DNA of 64,000 nt from DRTC01 sp964521025 (GTDB taxonomy: Bacteria > Cloacimonadota > Cloacimonadia > Cloacimonadales > TCS61). Made by a program: the position numbers and the translations under genes. The stretch's first letter is position 1. Every line of letters starts with the position of its first letter. Shown here piece after piece: positions 1-9,548 of the stretch. The stretch spans positions 1 through 64,000 of the forward strand of contig CAZFPK010000003.1 of the NCBI GenBank assembly GCA_964521025.1, read 5' to 3'. The notes beneath the pieces were generated by a model, which was not told the origin of the DNA, did no database searches, and saw only the letters and a program-made list of their open reading frames with translations.

Positions 1-217
1 ACTTCAATTCTACTGTTCGCATAAATCACTTCCTCCAACAACTTATTTCGCATTATTCACAAGTTCTTTTTGAAATCCTATAAATTATTCGTCAAATAAA
101 AAATATTTTGTTTCGTGCTTCTTCGTGTCCTTGACGTTTAATTTTCATCTGCGTCCTCTCTGTCCTCTGCGATGAATTCCTTTTGTTAGTTTTGTTCGTC
201 TTGTTCGTTGCTAATTC
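1..217. other. Non-coding stretch left of glnA
   Basis: No supported gene in this 217-base stretch. It is AT-rich and has phrases such as cttcgtgtccttgacg that look like low-complexity intergenic sequence. It lies downstream of the minus-strand glnA. I see no convincing terminator hairpin with a T-run on the minus strand. Confidence 0.5.
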
Positions 218-1642
218 TTATAAACTATAATACAAATTCATCTCGAACGGATGCGGACGATTCTTAACAGCGACAACTTCCTTCATCTTCTCCTTGATCC
301 AGCTCTCGATCAGTTCTATATTAAAAACATCTCCTTGCAGAAGATAGTCATGATCCTTTTTTAATTCATCTAATGCTTGTTCGAGAGATTCCGGAATGGA
401 ATGCAGTTTTTCTTTCTGTTTATCCGTCCAATCAAAAATATTATCGTCAAAAGGTCCGTAACCGTTTTCTTTTGTTGGCATAATTTTGTTTTTAATTCCA
501 TCCAGACCTGCCATTAAAAGGGCGCTCATTGCGAGATAATAATTGCAGGTTCCGTCGCTGGTGCGGAATTCCATTCTTTTAGCATCTTCGCTGGTCGCAT
601 ATTTGGGAATACGAATGGCAGCACTTCTGTTTGCTAATCCAAAAAAGAGTTGGACCGGAGCTTCAAACCCGGGAAGAAGTCTTTTATATGAATTCGTGCT
701 GGGATTCGTAAATGCAGTTAAGGAACGGCCGTGTTTGAGGATTCCACCGATAAAAAATAACGCTTCATCAGAAAGGTCTGCGTAATTTCCTTTTTTGAAA
801 AATATGTTTTTTCCGTTTTTTTTTAATTGGATATGAAAGTGCATCCCATTTCCCGGTTCGTCATAAAGAGGTTTCGGCATAAAGGTTGCGGTCAAATCGT
901 GTTTGAGAGCAGTATTATGAATAATATCCTTAACATACATCATCTTATCCGTGATCTTCTCGAAATCTATTAATTCCGTTTCGATTTCCTGCTGACCGGA
1001 TAATCCGACTTCATGATGATGATAACGAACCGGACAATCGATTTTCTCGATCAATTCCACCATTTCTTCCCGAATGTCTGCATATTTATCAAATGGAATA
1101 TCGATATGATAACCTTTCCTGTTGGCAACTGCAGTTCCGGCAATATCCTGATAACCTCCGGGCAGGTCTTTCTTGTTTTCCTTGGAAGTAAATTTATAGC
1201 CGGCACTGTATTTTGTATTATTAATGATCGCTTCATTGAAGAGGTAAAATTCAAATTCCGGGATCCAGAATGACCGGTCTGCAATTCCGGTTTGCTCCAG
1301 ATATTTCTGGGCTCTTTTGGCAACGCTTCTCGGGTCTTTATTAACCCCGCTTCTCGTATCAGCATCACAAATGTAACACAACATCCGTAAAGTGGGAAAT
1401 TCAGCGAACGGATCAACGACCGCAGTAGAAAGATCGGGAATGATCAGCATATCGCCTGCTTCGACAGAACTCATTCCGGGAATGCTGGAACCATCGAAAG
1501 AAATTCCATTCTCGAGGACATATTCCAACCTTCTGATTGGAAATGAGATGTGATACCAGTTTCCGATCAAATCGGAATATTTCAGATCTATGCTTTTGAT
1601 CTCTTTTTCTTTAATGATTTGTTTGATGTTTTCTAAGGTCAT
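218..1642 (-). CDS. glnA: Glutamine synthetase, type I
   Basis: Makes glutamine from glutamate, ammonia and ATP in the cytoplasm, the main ammonia-assimilation step. The 474-residue product has the usual GS-I length and motifs: the beta-grasp part with FDGSSIPGM, the metal-binding EFEFYLF, the NGMHFHIQL catalytic segment, the ATP-binding signature starting NPSTNSYKRL, and NRSAAIRIP. I place the start at the ATG at 1642, because an AGGAG lies 7 bases before it; a longer reading starts 8 codons upstream without such support. Where adenylylated GS-I enzymes carry a Tyr followed by LPP, this protein reads NIFDW, so adenylylation control looks absent (inference). It stands alone, with about 500 bases to the next gene. 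Confidence 0.97.
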   Translation of the reverse strand: MTLENIKQIIKEKEIKSIDLKYSDLIGNWYHISFPIRRLEYVLENGISFDGSSIPGMSSVEAGDMLIIPDLSTAVVDPFAEFPTLRMLCYICDADTRSGVNKDPRSVAKRAQKYLEQTGIADRSFWIPEFEFYLFNEAIINNTKYSAGYKFTSKENKKDLPGGYQDIAGTAVANRKGYHIDIPFDKYADIREEMVELIEKIDCPVRYHHHEVGLSGQQEIETELIDFEKITDKMMYVKDIIHNTALKHDLTATFMPKPLYDEPGNGMHFHIQLKKNGKNIFFKKGNYADLSDEALFFIGGILKHGRSLTAFTNPSTNSYKRLLPGFEAPVQLFFGLANRSAAIRIPKYATSEDAKRMEFRTSDGTCNYYLAMSALLMAGLDGIKNKIMPTKENGYGPFDDNIFDWTDKQKEKLHSIPESLEQALDELKKDHDYLLQGDVFNIELIESWIKEKMKEVVAVKNRPHPFEMNLYYSL

Positions 1643-2138
1643 TGTTTTGCTCCTGAATTCATTCAACTTTTAAAGGTCTCGTCCGGAAATTCTCAAAAGA
1701 CTGTTTTTAGATGGTTTCTCTAAACTCTGTAATTTAACTTAAGTTTCGCAGTTAAGAAAAACAGCATAAATTCTAAATAAAGAAATCTCCCATAATTCAT
1801 AATTCTTGTTTAACTTATTATATCAAAATAGTTATGAATTTTCCTTTTTTTTTAATAATTTGATTACAGCAATTTCATAAAAACCATTAAAATGGTTACT
1901 GATCGCTTTTTTATATTTATCCTCACCACTATGAATTTTGGTGTTACTCTGATTAATTTTTTTTCCGAAATTGAAATCAACTTTTCAGAATAACACCCTG
2001 ATTTATCAGGGTGAATGATAGTGCGGAATATGATAACATAACCGTTTTAACGGTTTTTCATTTTACTGTGAAACTTGGATTAATTAATTCCTCTTCTCAA
2101 CTCCACATTCGTTTCACTCTTATGAATTCGAGTCCAAT
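1643..2138. other. Intergenic region with short hairpins
   Basis: About 495 bases without a gene, between glnA and the site-2 protease gene. It contains a perfect 8-bp stem at 1994-2013 (CACCCTGA, loop TTTA, TCAGGGTG) and a 7-bp stem near 2040-2055 (AACCGTT/AACGGTT) followed by a few Ts on the plus strand. These may end transcription or be small intergenic repeats. The glnA promoter should lie in the left part, but I cannot pick out a clear one. Confidence 0.4.
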
Positions 2139-2795
2139 TTATATTCCCGTCAAAATCTTCATAATGAACTGCAAAGGCGGAAAGATAATACCACCGATAA
2201 TATTCAACCGGAAAACATAAGACACCAGGATGATGATCATAAATATCATCATTCCTTTCCGTTCCTGTGCCGTATATTTGAAATACATTTCATCCGATAA
2301 AAATGCTCCCAGAACTTTCGAGCCATCGAGAGGTGGAAAAGGAATTAAATTGAATAATCCTAAAAACAAATTTATCATGATTGCTGTATATAGCAATCTC
2401 ATAAAAAAAGCGACGGTTTGACTTATCTGGTAATACGGATCGATATTACTCATGATCAATCTTAATAAAAGTGAAAGAACGATCGCAATAACAAAGTTGG
2501 AAGCCGGACCTGCTGCCGCGGTTAGAGCCGTATGTTTTTTATAATCCCGGAAATTGTGAGGATTTATAGGAACCGGTTTAGCATATCCGAAGGCAAGCCC
2601 CCCTCTTGTTATGATCAACATTAATATCGGCAGAATGATCGTTCCGAACCTGTCGACATGTTTGAGCGGGTTGAAATTTAATCTTCCTGCTCTATAGGCA
2701 GTGTCGTCTCCGAGCAGAAAAGCAGCATAACCATGACTTACTTCATGGATGATGATACTCATTAAAATTATTGGTATGAGAAATATATATTCCAT
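2139..2795 (-). CDS. Site-2 protease family membrane metalloprotease (M50)
   Basis: Polytopic inner-membrane zinc protease of the M50 (site-2 protease) family, 218 residues. The first helix carries HEVSH (HExxH) at about residues 17-21, and the later helix carries NLIPFPPLDG, which supplies the third zinc ligand Asp. Both catalytic motifs are intact. There is no PDZ domain, so it belongs to the short compact subgroup, like many uncharacterised bacterial members. Such enzymes cut transmembrane substrates, for example anti-sigma factors, but no such partner is encoded beside it, so the substrate is unknown. It is monocistronic on the minus strand. Confidence 0.93.
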   Translation of the reverse strand: MEYIFLIPIILMSIIIHEVSHGYAAFLLGDDTAYRAGRLNFNPLKHVDRFGTIILPILMLIITRGGLAFGYAKPVPINPHNFRDYKKHTALTAAAGPASNFVIAIVLSLLLRLIMSNIDPYYQISQTVAFFMRLLYTAIMINLFLGLFNLIPFPPLDGSKVLGAFLSDEMYFKYTAQERKGMMIFMIIILVSYVFRLNIIGGIIFPPLQFIMKILTGI

Positions 2796-2963
2796 TTTTT
2801 GTCCTTTTTTGACTGGACTCGACTTTCTACGACCGCAGGGAGTGCGAGTTGAGAACAGTCAGCATACTATAAATTTATTTTTATACGAACTGTTAAGAAA
2901 TCCTTAAAAGAACACATTTCTTCTCATTCCTAAACAGTTCCGGTTGTGATAACTGTCTTCTCG

Positions 2964-2985
2964 TTCCCAAACTCCTGTTTGGGAA
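2964..2985. repeat. REP-like palindrome, copy 1
   Basis: Perfect 9-bp hairpin: arms TTCCCAAAC and GTTTGGGAA around the loop TCCT. The same plan, with different arm sequence, occurs at 13943-13964, and a copy in the other orientation is at 3056-3077. It resembles the widespread REP family that reads GTTCCCACGCTC...GCGTGGGAA in other bacteria. Confidence 0.75.
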
Positions 2986-3055
2986 TACTTAAGTTAAAAA
3001 GCTCTGTTTTGATTTATTGGCATTTTTTTGAAACGGAGTCTCAGACCGACAGTGT

Positions 3056-3077
3056 ACCCAAACAGGAGTTTGGGAAC
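3056..3077. repeat. REP-like palindrome, copy 2 (inverted)
   Basis: Hairpin with arms CCCAAAC and GTTTGGG around the loop AGGA. It is the reverse orientation of the repeat at 2964-2985, about 70 bases away, so the two could also pair with each other. Confidence 0.7.
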
Positions 3078-3162
3078 AATCTGAAGGTTGTTAAATTGAA
3101 TGAAAAAGTCTTCTACTTCGCTCAGACTGACAAACAACCCATCTACAATTTACAAAATTGTG

Positions 3163-4362
3163 CTAGGGTCTTGTTACTTTCAGAAACCTTCTTTTCCCGA
3201 TCTTGATGATACATTCAGAAGTTATTTCCTGAAATATGTCGATTATCTTTTTTCCATCGATGCTGACTGCATTTTGTTTAATCATTCTTTTTGCTTCACT
3301 TCCTGATGCACAACTCCCACTTTCAAATAGAATTTCCGAAAGTTTTTTAGAATTTCCATAAAAAGTGAAAGATGGAATTTCGTCGGGAATCTCTTTCTTA
3401 GCAAAGATTTGATTAAATTCTAATTCCGCTTCTTGGGCTGTTTTCTCTCCATGATAAAGCGAAACAACTTCCCTCGCTAATCTTTGCTTGATCAATTTTG
3501 GATTTATCTCGTCATTCTTTAATTGCTTTTCAATTTTCTCGATCTCTTCCGGATCGATCTTGGTCGCATAATTAAAATAGTTGATGATAGATTCATCCGG
3601 AATGGACATCACTTTTCCGTATTTATCTTTGGGAGTATCGAAAACAGCAATGTAATTATTAAAACTTTTACTCATTTTTTCCTTACCGTCCGTTCCCAGC
3701 AAAATCGGTGATAAAAGAGCGATCTGCTCTTCCTGTCCAAAATACCTTTGCATATCTCTTCCGGCGAGGATATTAAATTTCTGTTCAGTTGCTCCTAATT
3801 CGACATCTGCATTTATAGCAACCGAATCATACGCCTGCAGGATCGGATACATCATTTCATGCATTCCAAGAGCAAGACCTTGTTCGTATCTTTGGCGGAA
3901 AGTATCGTGTGCCATAAATTGAGCGAGCGTGAATTTTCCCATCAGTTTCAGAACATCGGACATTCCCATATTTCCAAACCATTCGGTCTGCCAGCGAACT
4001 TCTGTCTTATCTTTATCGAGAACCATATAAAGCTGGTCCATATATTTCTCTGCATTTTTTCTGACCTGTTCGGCAGTAAGGTGAGGACGCGATTCATCTC
4101 TCCCGGTCGGATCGCCGATCTGAGCAGTGAAATCTCCGATAATGATCACCCCGAGATGTCCCAGATCCTGGAATTCTCGCATTTTCCGGATGGGAACGAG
4201 ATGCCCGATATGAACATCGTAGCCGGTCGGATCGATCCCGTATTTGATGCGCAGCGGTTTCCCTTCCTTTTCTGCTTTTTCCAGTTTAGAGATCATTTCC
4301 TTTTCGGTGATCAATTCTTCGACTCCTTTTGTAATTATTTTCAGTTCCTTTTCAAATTTCAT
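3163..4362 (-). CDS. tyrS: Tyrosyl-tRNA synthetase
   Basis: Charges tRNA-Tyr with tyrosine in the cytoplasm. It is a class Ic synthetase of the TyrS type: HIGH in the segment DPTGYDVHIGHL near the N-terminus, KMSKS in DGKEKMSKSFNN, and a C-terminal S4-like RNA-binding segment running to the end. From the ATG at 4362 the product is 399 residues, normal for the family. I prefer this start because an AAGGA lies about 12 bases upstream and the homologous fold begins there; an in-frame extension of 21 codons has no ribosome site. The gene is read away from dnaA, consistent with the origin lying between them. Confidence 0.96.
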   Translation of the reverse strand: MKFEKELKIITKGVEELITEKEMISKLEKAEKEGKPLRIKYGIDPTGYDVHIGHLVPIRKMREFQDLGHLGVIIIGDFTAQIGDPTGRDESRPHLTAEQVRKNAEKYMDQLYMVLDKDKTEVRWQTEWFGNMGMSDVLKLMGKFTLAQFMAHDTFRQRYEQGLALGMHEMMYPILQAYDSVAINADVELGATEQKFNILAGRDMQRYFGQEEQIALLSPILLGTDGKEKMSKSFNNYIAVFDTPKDKYGKVMSIPDESIINYFNYATKIDPEEIEKIEKQLKNDEINPKLIKQRLAREVVSLYHGEKTAQEAELEFNQIFAKKEIPDEIPSFTFYGNSKKLSEILFESGSCASGSEAKRMIKQNAVSIDGKKIIDIFQEITSECIIKIGKRRFLKVTRP

Positions 4363-4443
4363 AAAATTCACCAATCCTTTTCTGAAATCGGTGTTCAAAA
4401 CCTTTTCTGTCTGAATTGTTGTCAAACTCTTTTATCTGTCTAA

Positions 4444-4836
4444 ATGTGCAAATTTCAAAAAAAAATAAAAAAATCTTAATTTTATTAAATCATTTCAATT
4501 ACCGTTTCAAAAGTGTGATATTCACTTTTGGATTTATTTTCATAATTTCATAAAAGGCAAGTGATTAGTACTTTGGATCGTATTTCTTTTAACCTGGAAA
4601 TATAAATTTCCAGTCTTGACAAATAAAGTTTGCTTTACATTTTGGTGTTGCTTTCGGATGGAAATTACATTTATCCACAGAACTGCTTATTTTTGTGGAT
4701 AAGTCTCGTTTTTTCAAAAATTCTTTTTTGTAACTGTCAGCAAATTAAAAAGATATATCTTTCGGTGGTGTTTGTGGATAACTTGTGTGTAATTAATAGA
4801 ACTGGATGTAAAAGCCTTTAAACCAGCGGAGTTGCC
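4444..4836. other. Probable replication origin, part upstream of dnaA
   Basis: About 390 non-coding AT-rich bases before dnaA. Three perfect DnaA boxes are seen: TTATCCACA at 4671-4679 and its complement TGTGGATAA at 4694-4702 and 4773-4781. Genes diverge from this point (tyrS leftwards, dnaA rightwards). Boxes this close to dnaA may also serve as the DnaA autoregulatory site. Confidence 0.8.
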
Positions 4837-6174
4837 ATGGAAGACTTTGATGGATTCTGGAACGGAATCTTAAATACTCTCAGAGAAAATATCAGCGAAC
4901 AGGGTTTCAATACCTGGTTCAATGAAACCAAACTTATCGATTTCACCGATAATTACCTGACAGTAAAAGTACCAACGCAATTCATTGCTGATTATCTCAA
5001 CAAAAATTACAGTGAACTGGTTACAGAAATTTCTTTTAATCTTTATAATAATAAATACCAGGTAACTTTCACCTGCCTGCAAAACAAGAAAAACATCGAA
5101 TCCCTTAAAACTGCTACACCTTCACCTTTGATCAGAGATTTTCAGACAAAATTAAATCCAAACTATAATTTTAATGAGTTTGTGATCGGGAAGAACAACA
5201 GGTTCGCTCATTCCGTTTCACTTGCCGTCGCCGAATCACCCGGTAATACTTACAATCCGCTCTTTATATATGGAGAATCAGGTATGGGAAAAACCCATCT
5301 GATGCAGGCGGTTGGTAATTTCGTAACCGAAGAATTAGAGAATAAGGATGTTTTTTATATAACTACCGAAGAATTTACAAATGAAATGATTGAAGCGATC
5401 AGGAATAATACTATGCCAACATTCAGGAACAAGTTCCGAAACTTCGACCTGCTCCTTATAGACGATGTGCATTTCCTTTCCAAAAAAGAAGGAACACAGG
5501 AAGAATTCTTTCATACTTTTAATGCACTTTATGAAAAGAAAAAACAGATAGTATTGACCAGCGACAGACCTCCAAAAGATATCCCCGACCTGGAAAAAAG
5601 ATTGGTAACAAGATTTGAATGGGGTCTTCTCGCAGATCTGAAAAGTCCTGATTTTGAGACGAGAGTAGCGATCCTGAAGAAAAAAGCAGAATTTGAAGAT
5701 ATCCATTTAAGTCCGGAAGTGCTCGAATTCATTGCAGAACATATTTACAGCAATGTTCGCGCTTTGGAAGGATCTCTGATCAGGATTCTAGCTTATGCTT
5801 CCTATAATAATATCGATGCGGAAAAAATCACCGTCGGTATTGCCAATGAAATCCTGGTAGATATGATTTCAGATAAGATCCGGAATGTTACTCTGGAAAA
5901 AATCATGCAGAAAGTATGTGTCTATTACGACATTACGCATGATGAAATTTTCGATAAAACCAGGAAAAAAAATATCGCTTTCCCTCGCCAGATCGCGATG
6001 TATCTTTCTAACTTGCTGATCCCTCAATTATCTCTCAAAGAAATTGCTCAATATTATAAAAGAAAAGACCATACAACAGTTCTTCATGCAAAAAAAACCA
6101 TCGAAGAACAATTTAAAAACGATAATGATTTCAGGATACGCATTGAAATGCTGATCAAAGAAATAAAGAAATAA
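4837..6174 (+). CDS. dnaA: Chromosomal replication initiator DnaA
   Basis: Binds DnaA boxes at the origin, oligomerises with ATP and opens the duplex to start replication. The 445-residue product is of normal length. Domain I is the N-terminal ~80 residues (FWNGILNTL onward), the short linker follows, and the AAA+ domain has Walker A GESGMGKTH at about 146-154 and Walker B LLLIDDVHFL. The C-terminal helix-turn-helix domain ends with the DnaA signature DHTTVLHAKKTI. The ATG at 4837 follows a GCGGAG. DnaA boxes lie on both sides of the gene. Monocistronic; the usual dnaN neighbour is missing downstream. Confidence 0.98.
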   Translation: MEDFDGFWNGILNTLRENISEQGFNTWFNETKLIDFTDNYLTVKVPTQFIADYLNKNYSELVTEISFNLYNNKYQVTFTCLQNKKNIESLKTATPSPLIRDFQTKLNPNYNFNEFVIGKNNRFAHSVSLAVAESPGNTYNPLFIYGESGMGKTHLMQAVGNFVTEELENKDVFYITTEEFTNEMIEAIRNNTMPTFRNKFRNFDLLLIDDVHFLSKKEGTQEEFFHTFNALYEKKKQIVLTSDRPPKDIPDLEKRLVTRFEWGLLADLKSPDFETRVAILKKKAEFEDIHLSPEVLEFIAEHIYSNVRALEGSLIRILAYASYNNIDAEKITVGIANEILVDMISDKIRNVTLEKIMQKVCVYYDITHDEIFDKTRKKNIAFPRQIAMYLSNLLIPQLSLKEIAQYYKRKDHTTVLHAKKTIEEQFKNDNDFRIRIEMLIKEIKK

Positions 6175-6284
6175 CCTCATTTTCCAATCCCAAGAAAAAG
6201 AATTCTTCACAAAAAACCGTATTTTAGAAATTTGACTTATATTATATTGAAACAAAGAAAAACGGAAGAAAAGACGGAATAGAA

Positions 6285-6465
6285 GAAGGAAGGAAAAAAA
6301 GGAATGGAAAAGGGAATGGAAAAAGAAAAAATTAAAACAGCTGTAGGAATGATAAAAGATGATCTTTCTGTTAAAAAAAATTCAACTCTACACGGGGCTA
6401 TCAAGCGGTGAAATTGAGAAGCTTAAAAAAAAAGCAAATAGTTTCTTAAAATCTCGACAAAAATG
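6285..6465 (+). pseudogene. Remnant of a Rpn/PD-(D/E)XK transposase-type nuclease C-terminus
   Basis: Translating across frames gives a segment EEGRK, then KGMEKGMEKEKIKTAVGMI, then KDDLSVK, then KIQLYTGLSSGEIEKLKK, which is the typical tail of Rpn / PD-(D/E)XK nuclease-family transposases (charged GMEKG repeats followed by a small helix pair with TGLS-EEI). The parts are in different frames, with shifts at A-runs near 6296-6302 and 6374-6381. No catalytic N-terminal part is present. It is a decayed fragment, not a working gene. Confidence 0.6.
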
Positions 6466-6479
6466 AATGTTTAATGATG

Positions 6480-6700
6480 GGTCAAACAATCAATTATCCA
6501 CATATCCACAATGAAATATGTTAATTAAAGTTAATAAAACAATATTTTCGATCTTTAAAAAAAATTCGGTGTATAAAAATAGAATAATAAAAAAGTTATC
6601 GACTTTATATCCACAAAAAAGTAATGAAGATAAATTTCTAAAAATAAAAGAAATAAGATCGAAAAATTTCCATAATTCACAAATCCACACAGCCTACTAT
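6480..6700. other. Probable origin, part downstream of dnaA (DnaA-box cluster)
   Basis: Very AT-rich non-coding stretch with one perfect box, TTATCCACA at 6494-6502, directly followed by ATATCCACA at 6502-6510, and weaker boxes ATATCCACA at 6607-6615 and AAATCCACA at 6681-6689, all in the same orientation. With the boxes upstream of dnaA this gives a bipartite-looking origin around dnaA. The low-GC run between the boxes could be the unwinding element. Confidence 0.7.
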
Positions 6701-6736
6701 AACTACTGATTTAATATATAATAAAAAGGAGATGTA

Positions 6737-7969
6737 ATGAATAAGGAATGGATCAAATATTTGATTCCCTTCATAATATTACTTATTAGCATCTTGGGAT
6801 GCACACAAAAGAAAAATTCAATCGGATACCCCGGAGATGGTCCCCAACCAAAAGAAATCATTATTTCCGATACTATTTTTTTTGGCAATTTCTATAGTTT
6901 TGAAGATAGTTGCCGGAATTTCAATTATAATTCTAAACTATTGCTTGGGAAATATAGAAACACTCAAGTGTTCACTCTACTGAAATTTACCACATTCCCT
7001 GATACTGTTTTTGAATTTTTAAGTGATATTACCCTAACTTTGTATAAAAGAAGTGAATTAAATTTTAGTGATCCTGAAATAAAAATCGGGAAGATCACAG
7101 AATACTGGAATTCGAACGAAACAACCTGGTTTGCCGCCACCGACACAACGGATTGGATAAACGAAGGAAATTTCTGGGAAGAAATCACAGACATCGATTT
7201 TGCCATCGAAGCAGACAGCATCAATATAAGGATACCGGAGAATATTATTACCGGCTGGATAGAAGAAGATTCTTTAAATTACGGTTTAGTGATTTTTTCG
7301 GAAGAAGACAGCAGTTTTGTCGAATTATATTCTTCTAACGAAAGTGATGCCGAAAAAAGCGGTCCCGTTTTATCTTTTTACCGGGAAACCGAAGAAGACA
7401 CGACTACAGTATTTTTCGATGAATGCGATTTTGATACTTTTATTTATTCGTCGGACCAGGATTTCAATACTTTTGATCAACTTTTAATAAGCAACATTCA
7501 ACCAGTCAAAATGTTCATGGAATTTGATATTTCGGATTCCGTATTTTTCAATGCGGACAGTTCGGAAATCGAGAATGCAAACGATTATAAATGGATGACG
7601 ATCAATAAAGCCGAACTCATTTTACAGGTCGAGGAGAATGAGACCTATTTATCCGATCCTGAAATTTCTATCAGACCTTATCTGGTTTTGAACGAAAATC
7701 CTTCAATTCCGTTTGCTTATGAAACCGACTATGAATATATCGCCGCATCTACAGTCGATACTCTCTCTAACAACGAATACAAAATCGACATCACCGATTT
7801 TGTGCAGGAAATAACTTCCGGGCAAAAAGATAATTTCGGAATATTGTTGAAATCCACGAATGAAAATAAGGATTTCAGCCATCTCAGGTTTGCAGATAAA
7901 AATAATATAGATGAAGCAAAAAGACCAAAAGTTAAAATCATCTATACTCCACCTTATCTCGATGATTGA
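6737..7969 (+). CDS. DNRLRE-like lipoprotein
   Basis: Exported lipoprotein of unknown role, 410 residues. A signal peptide with lipobox ISILGC places the acylated Cys at residue 22. The body has two halves in which a conserved fibre-protein-like pattern can be seen: a beta-rich segment with LLKFTTFPDTVFEFLSDITL and later WNSNETTWFAATDTTDW, the hallmark of DNRLRE-type domains. A second such segment starts near MFMEFDISDSVF. These domains occur in large cell-surface proteins. The ATG at 6737 has AAGGAG 7 bases before it. It follows the origin and precedes another exported protein, but the gap does not show whether they are co-transcribed. Confidence 0.75.
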   Translation: MNKEWIKYLIPFIILLISILGCTQKKNSIGYPGDGPQPKEIIISDTIFFGNFYSFEDSCRNFNYNSKLLLGKYRNTQVFTLLKFTTFPDTVFEFLSDITLTLYKRSELNFSDPEIKIGKITEYWNSNETTWFAATDTTDWINEGNFWEEITDIDFAIEADSINIRIPENIITGWIEEDSLNYGLVIFSEEDSSFVELYSSNESDAEKSGPVLSFYRETEEDTTTVFFDECDFDTFIYSSDQDFNTFDQLLISNIQPVKMFMEFDISDSVFFNADSSEIENANDYKWMTINKAELILQVEENETYLSDPEISIRPYLVLNENPSIPFAYETDYEYIAASTVDTLSNNEYKIDITDFVQEITSGQKDNFGILLKSTNENKDFSHLRFADKNNIDEAKRPKVKIIYTPPYLDD

Positions 7970-8022
7970 TAAAAAACGATGTTACAGGCAATTAGAATAG
8001 ATAACAATAAATGGAGGAAAAA

Positions 8023-9462
8023 ATGAAAAAGTCAGTTGCATTTATTGCTATAATTTCAATTTCAATCAGTTTACTTGCCCAAACACAAGTAAGCGGTAAT
8101 CAATCAGGAACTTGGACACCCGATAATTCTCCCTACCAAGTTATAGGAGAAATAATAGTAAATAGTGGACAAACTTTAACAATAGAAGCAGGAGTAGAAG
8201 TTAATTTTCAAGGAAACTATAAATTTACTGTTGAAGGTAATTTGCAAGCAATAGGAACAGAGACCGACATTATTTTATTCACAACTGATAACCAGACATT
8301 GGGATGGGGCGGAATACGTTTTGATAACTCTTATCAAGCAATCCATAATCTTTCTTATTGTAGAATAGAGTTTGGAAAAACTGCTGGTAATTATCCTGAT
8401 ATTCATGGCGGTGCAGTAGCTTTATTAAGTTCTAATGCTGTATTTTCTAACTGTATATTTGCTGACAATGATGCTACCGCTCAAGATAATGGTATGGGTG
8501 GAGCAGTTTATGCAATAAATACAGGTAGTTCTTCAGGAGCTTTAACATATTTTACCGATTGCGAATTCCTCCGAAATCATGCATATGGTGAAGGTGGAGC
8601 AATAAAATTTACTTCAGATATGAATACGGAAATAACAGGCTGCACATTTACTGAAAACAATTGTAGATATGGCGGTGGTGCAATTTCATTTTATTCGGTA
8701 TTAAATACCAAAATGACTTATTGTCTGTTTGCTGATAATTATACATTATATTCAAGTGGCGGAGCAATTCATACACTTGGCTTAGGTAACAGCATAATTT
8801 TTCAAAATTGTACAATGTCAGGGAATTCTGCTAACGGAGGAGATGGTGGAGCGGTAAGTCTGGCCTATGCAAGTGCAAATTTTATTAATAGCATAATTTA
8901 CGATAATCCCGGTTTGTATAGTGATGGTATTTATATAGGTTTTAGTTCTTCTGCTGTAATAAATTATTGTGATCTAACTATGCCAAGTGGTGCCAGCGGG
9001 AGTAATAATATTAACGAAGACCCTCTATTTGCTGATGCTTCTAATCTTGATTTTCATCTTACCGAAACGTCACCTTGTATAGATGCCGGCACCGATATTG
9101 GTTTTGAATATTTCGGTGAAGCACCGGATATGGGTTGTTTTGAATGGGAAGAAGTTGGAAGTATGAATGAGCAGATAATTGAAAATTATGGAGAAATCAA
9201 TAATTATCCAAATCCTTTCAACCCTAGAACAACCATTTTATTCTCATTGAAAAATAGAAGTAACATCGAATTAGCTATCTATAATATCAAAGGTCAGAAA
9301 ATAAAATCCCTTGTTAATAATGAATTAAATAGAGGTAAATATTCCTTTGTTTGGAATGGTGATGATGAAATAGGTGATGCTGTCGGTTCAGGTTTGTATC
9401 TTTATAAATTGAGTGTTAATGGTAAAACAGAATCTGTAAAGAAATGTATCCTGATGAAATAG
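8023..9462 (+). CDS. Secreted parallel beta-helix protein with FlgD/type IX-like tail
   Basis: Probable surface or secreted protein of 479 residues. It has a Sec signal peptide (KKSVAFIAIISISISLLAQ), then a right-handed parallel beta-helix made of repeats such as GGAVYAIN, GGAIKFTS, GGGAISFYS, GGAIHTLG and GGAVSLAY over about residues 120-300. The last ~85 residues begin NYPNPFNPRTTI and end KKCILMK, a FlgD-Ig/type IX-like sorting domain used for outer-membrane secretion in the FCB group. I start at 8023 because GGAGG lies just before it; the ATG at 8011 overlaps that ribosome site. No catalytic residues were recognised; such helices often bind or cut polysaccharide. Confidence 0.85.
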   Translation: MKKSVAFIAIISISISLLAQTQVSGNQSGTWTPDNSPYQVIGEIIVNSGQTLTIEAGVEVNFQGNYKFTVEGNLQAIGTETDIILFTTDNQTLGWGGIRFDNSYQAIHNLSYCRIEFGKTAGNYPDIHGGAVALLSSNAVFSNCIFADNDATAQDNGMGGAVYAINTGSSSGALTYFTDCEFLRNHAYGEGGAIKFTSDMNTEITGCTFTENNCRYGGGAISFYSVLNTKMTYCLFADNYTLYSSGGAIHTLGLGNSIIFQNCTMSGNSANGGDGGAVSLAYASANFINSIIYDNPGLYSDGIYIGFSSSAVINYCDLTMPSGASGSNNINEDPLFADASNLDFHLTETSPCIDAGTDIGFEYFGEAPDMGCFEWEEVGSMNEQIIENYGEINNYPNPFNPRTTILFSLKNRSNIELAIYNIKGQKIKSLVNNELNRGKYSFVWNGDDEIGDAVGSGLYLYKLSVNGKTESVKKCILMK

Positions 9463-9464
9463 TG

Positions 9465-9480
9465 TCATATGACCATAGGA
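9465..9480 (+). repeat. Left terminal inverted repeat of DUF1670 element
   Basis: Reads TCATATGACCATAGGA, starting 3 bases after the stop codon of the beta-helix gene. Exact reverse complement of 11419-11434. Confidence 0.8.
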
Positions 9481-9548
9481 ACATTTAACTGTTTGCTGTG
9501 CAAACAGATAGAAAATGAGTTTTTTTAAGGCATATCCAGAAAACAGAT

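Larger units (their letters stand above)
2796..3162. other. Intergenic region with REP-like hairpins
   Basis: About 367 bases between the site-2 protease gene and tyrS. It holds a segment at about 2811-2860 with GGACTCGACTT on the left and GAGTTGAGAAC on the right, which recurs near 18531-18597, and two copies of a REP-like hairpin at 2964-2985 and 3056-3077. No credible gene is seen; the short open frames here are spurious. Confidence 0.6.

Noticed and set aside
3859..4443. 194-codon plus-strand frame opposite tyrS
   Set aside because: Antisense to the conserved tyrS coding sequence; no ribosome site or recognisable product.
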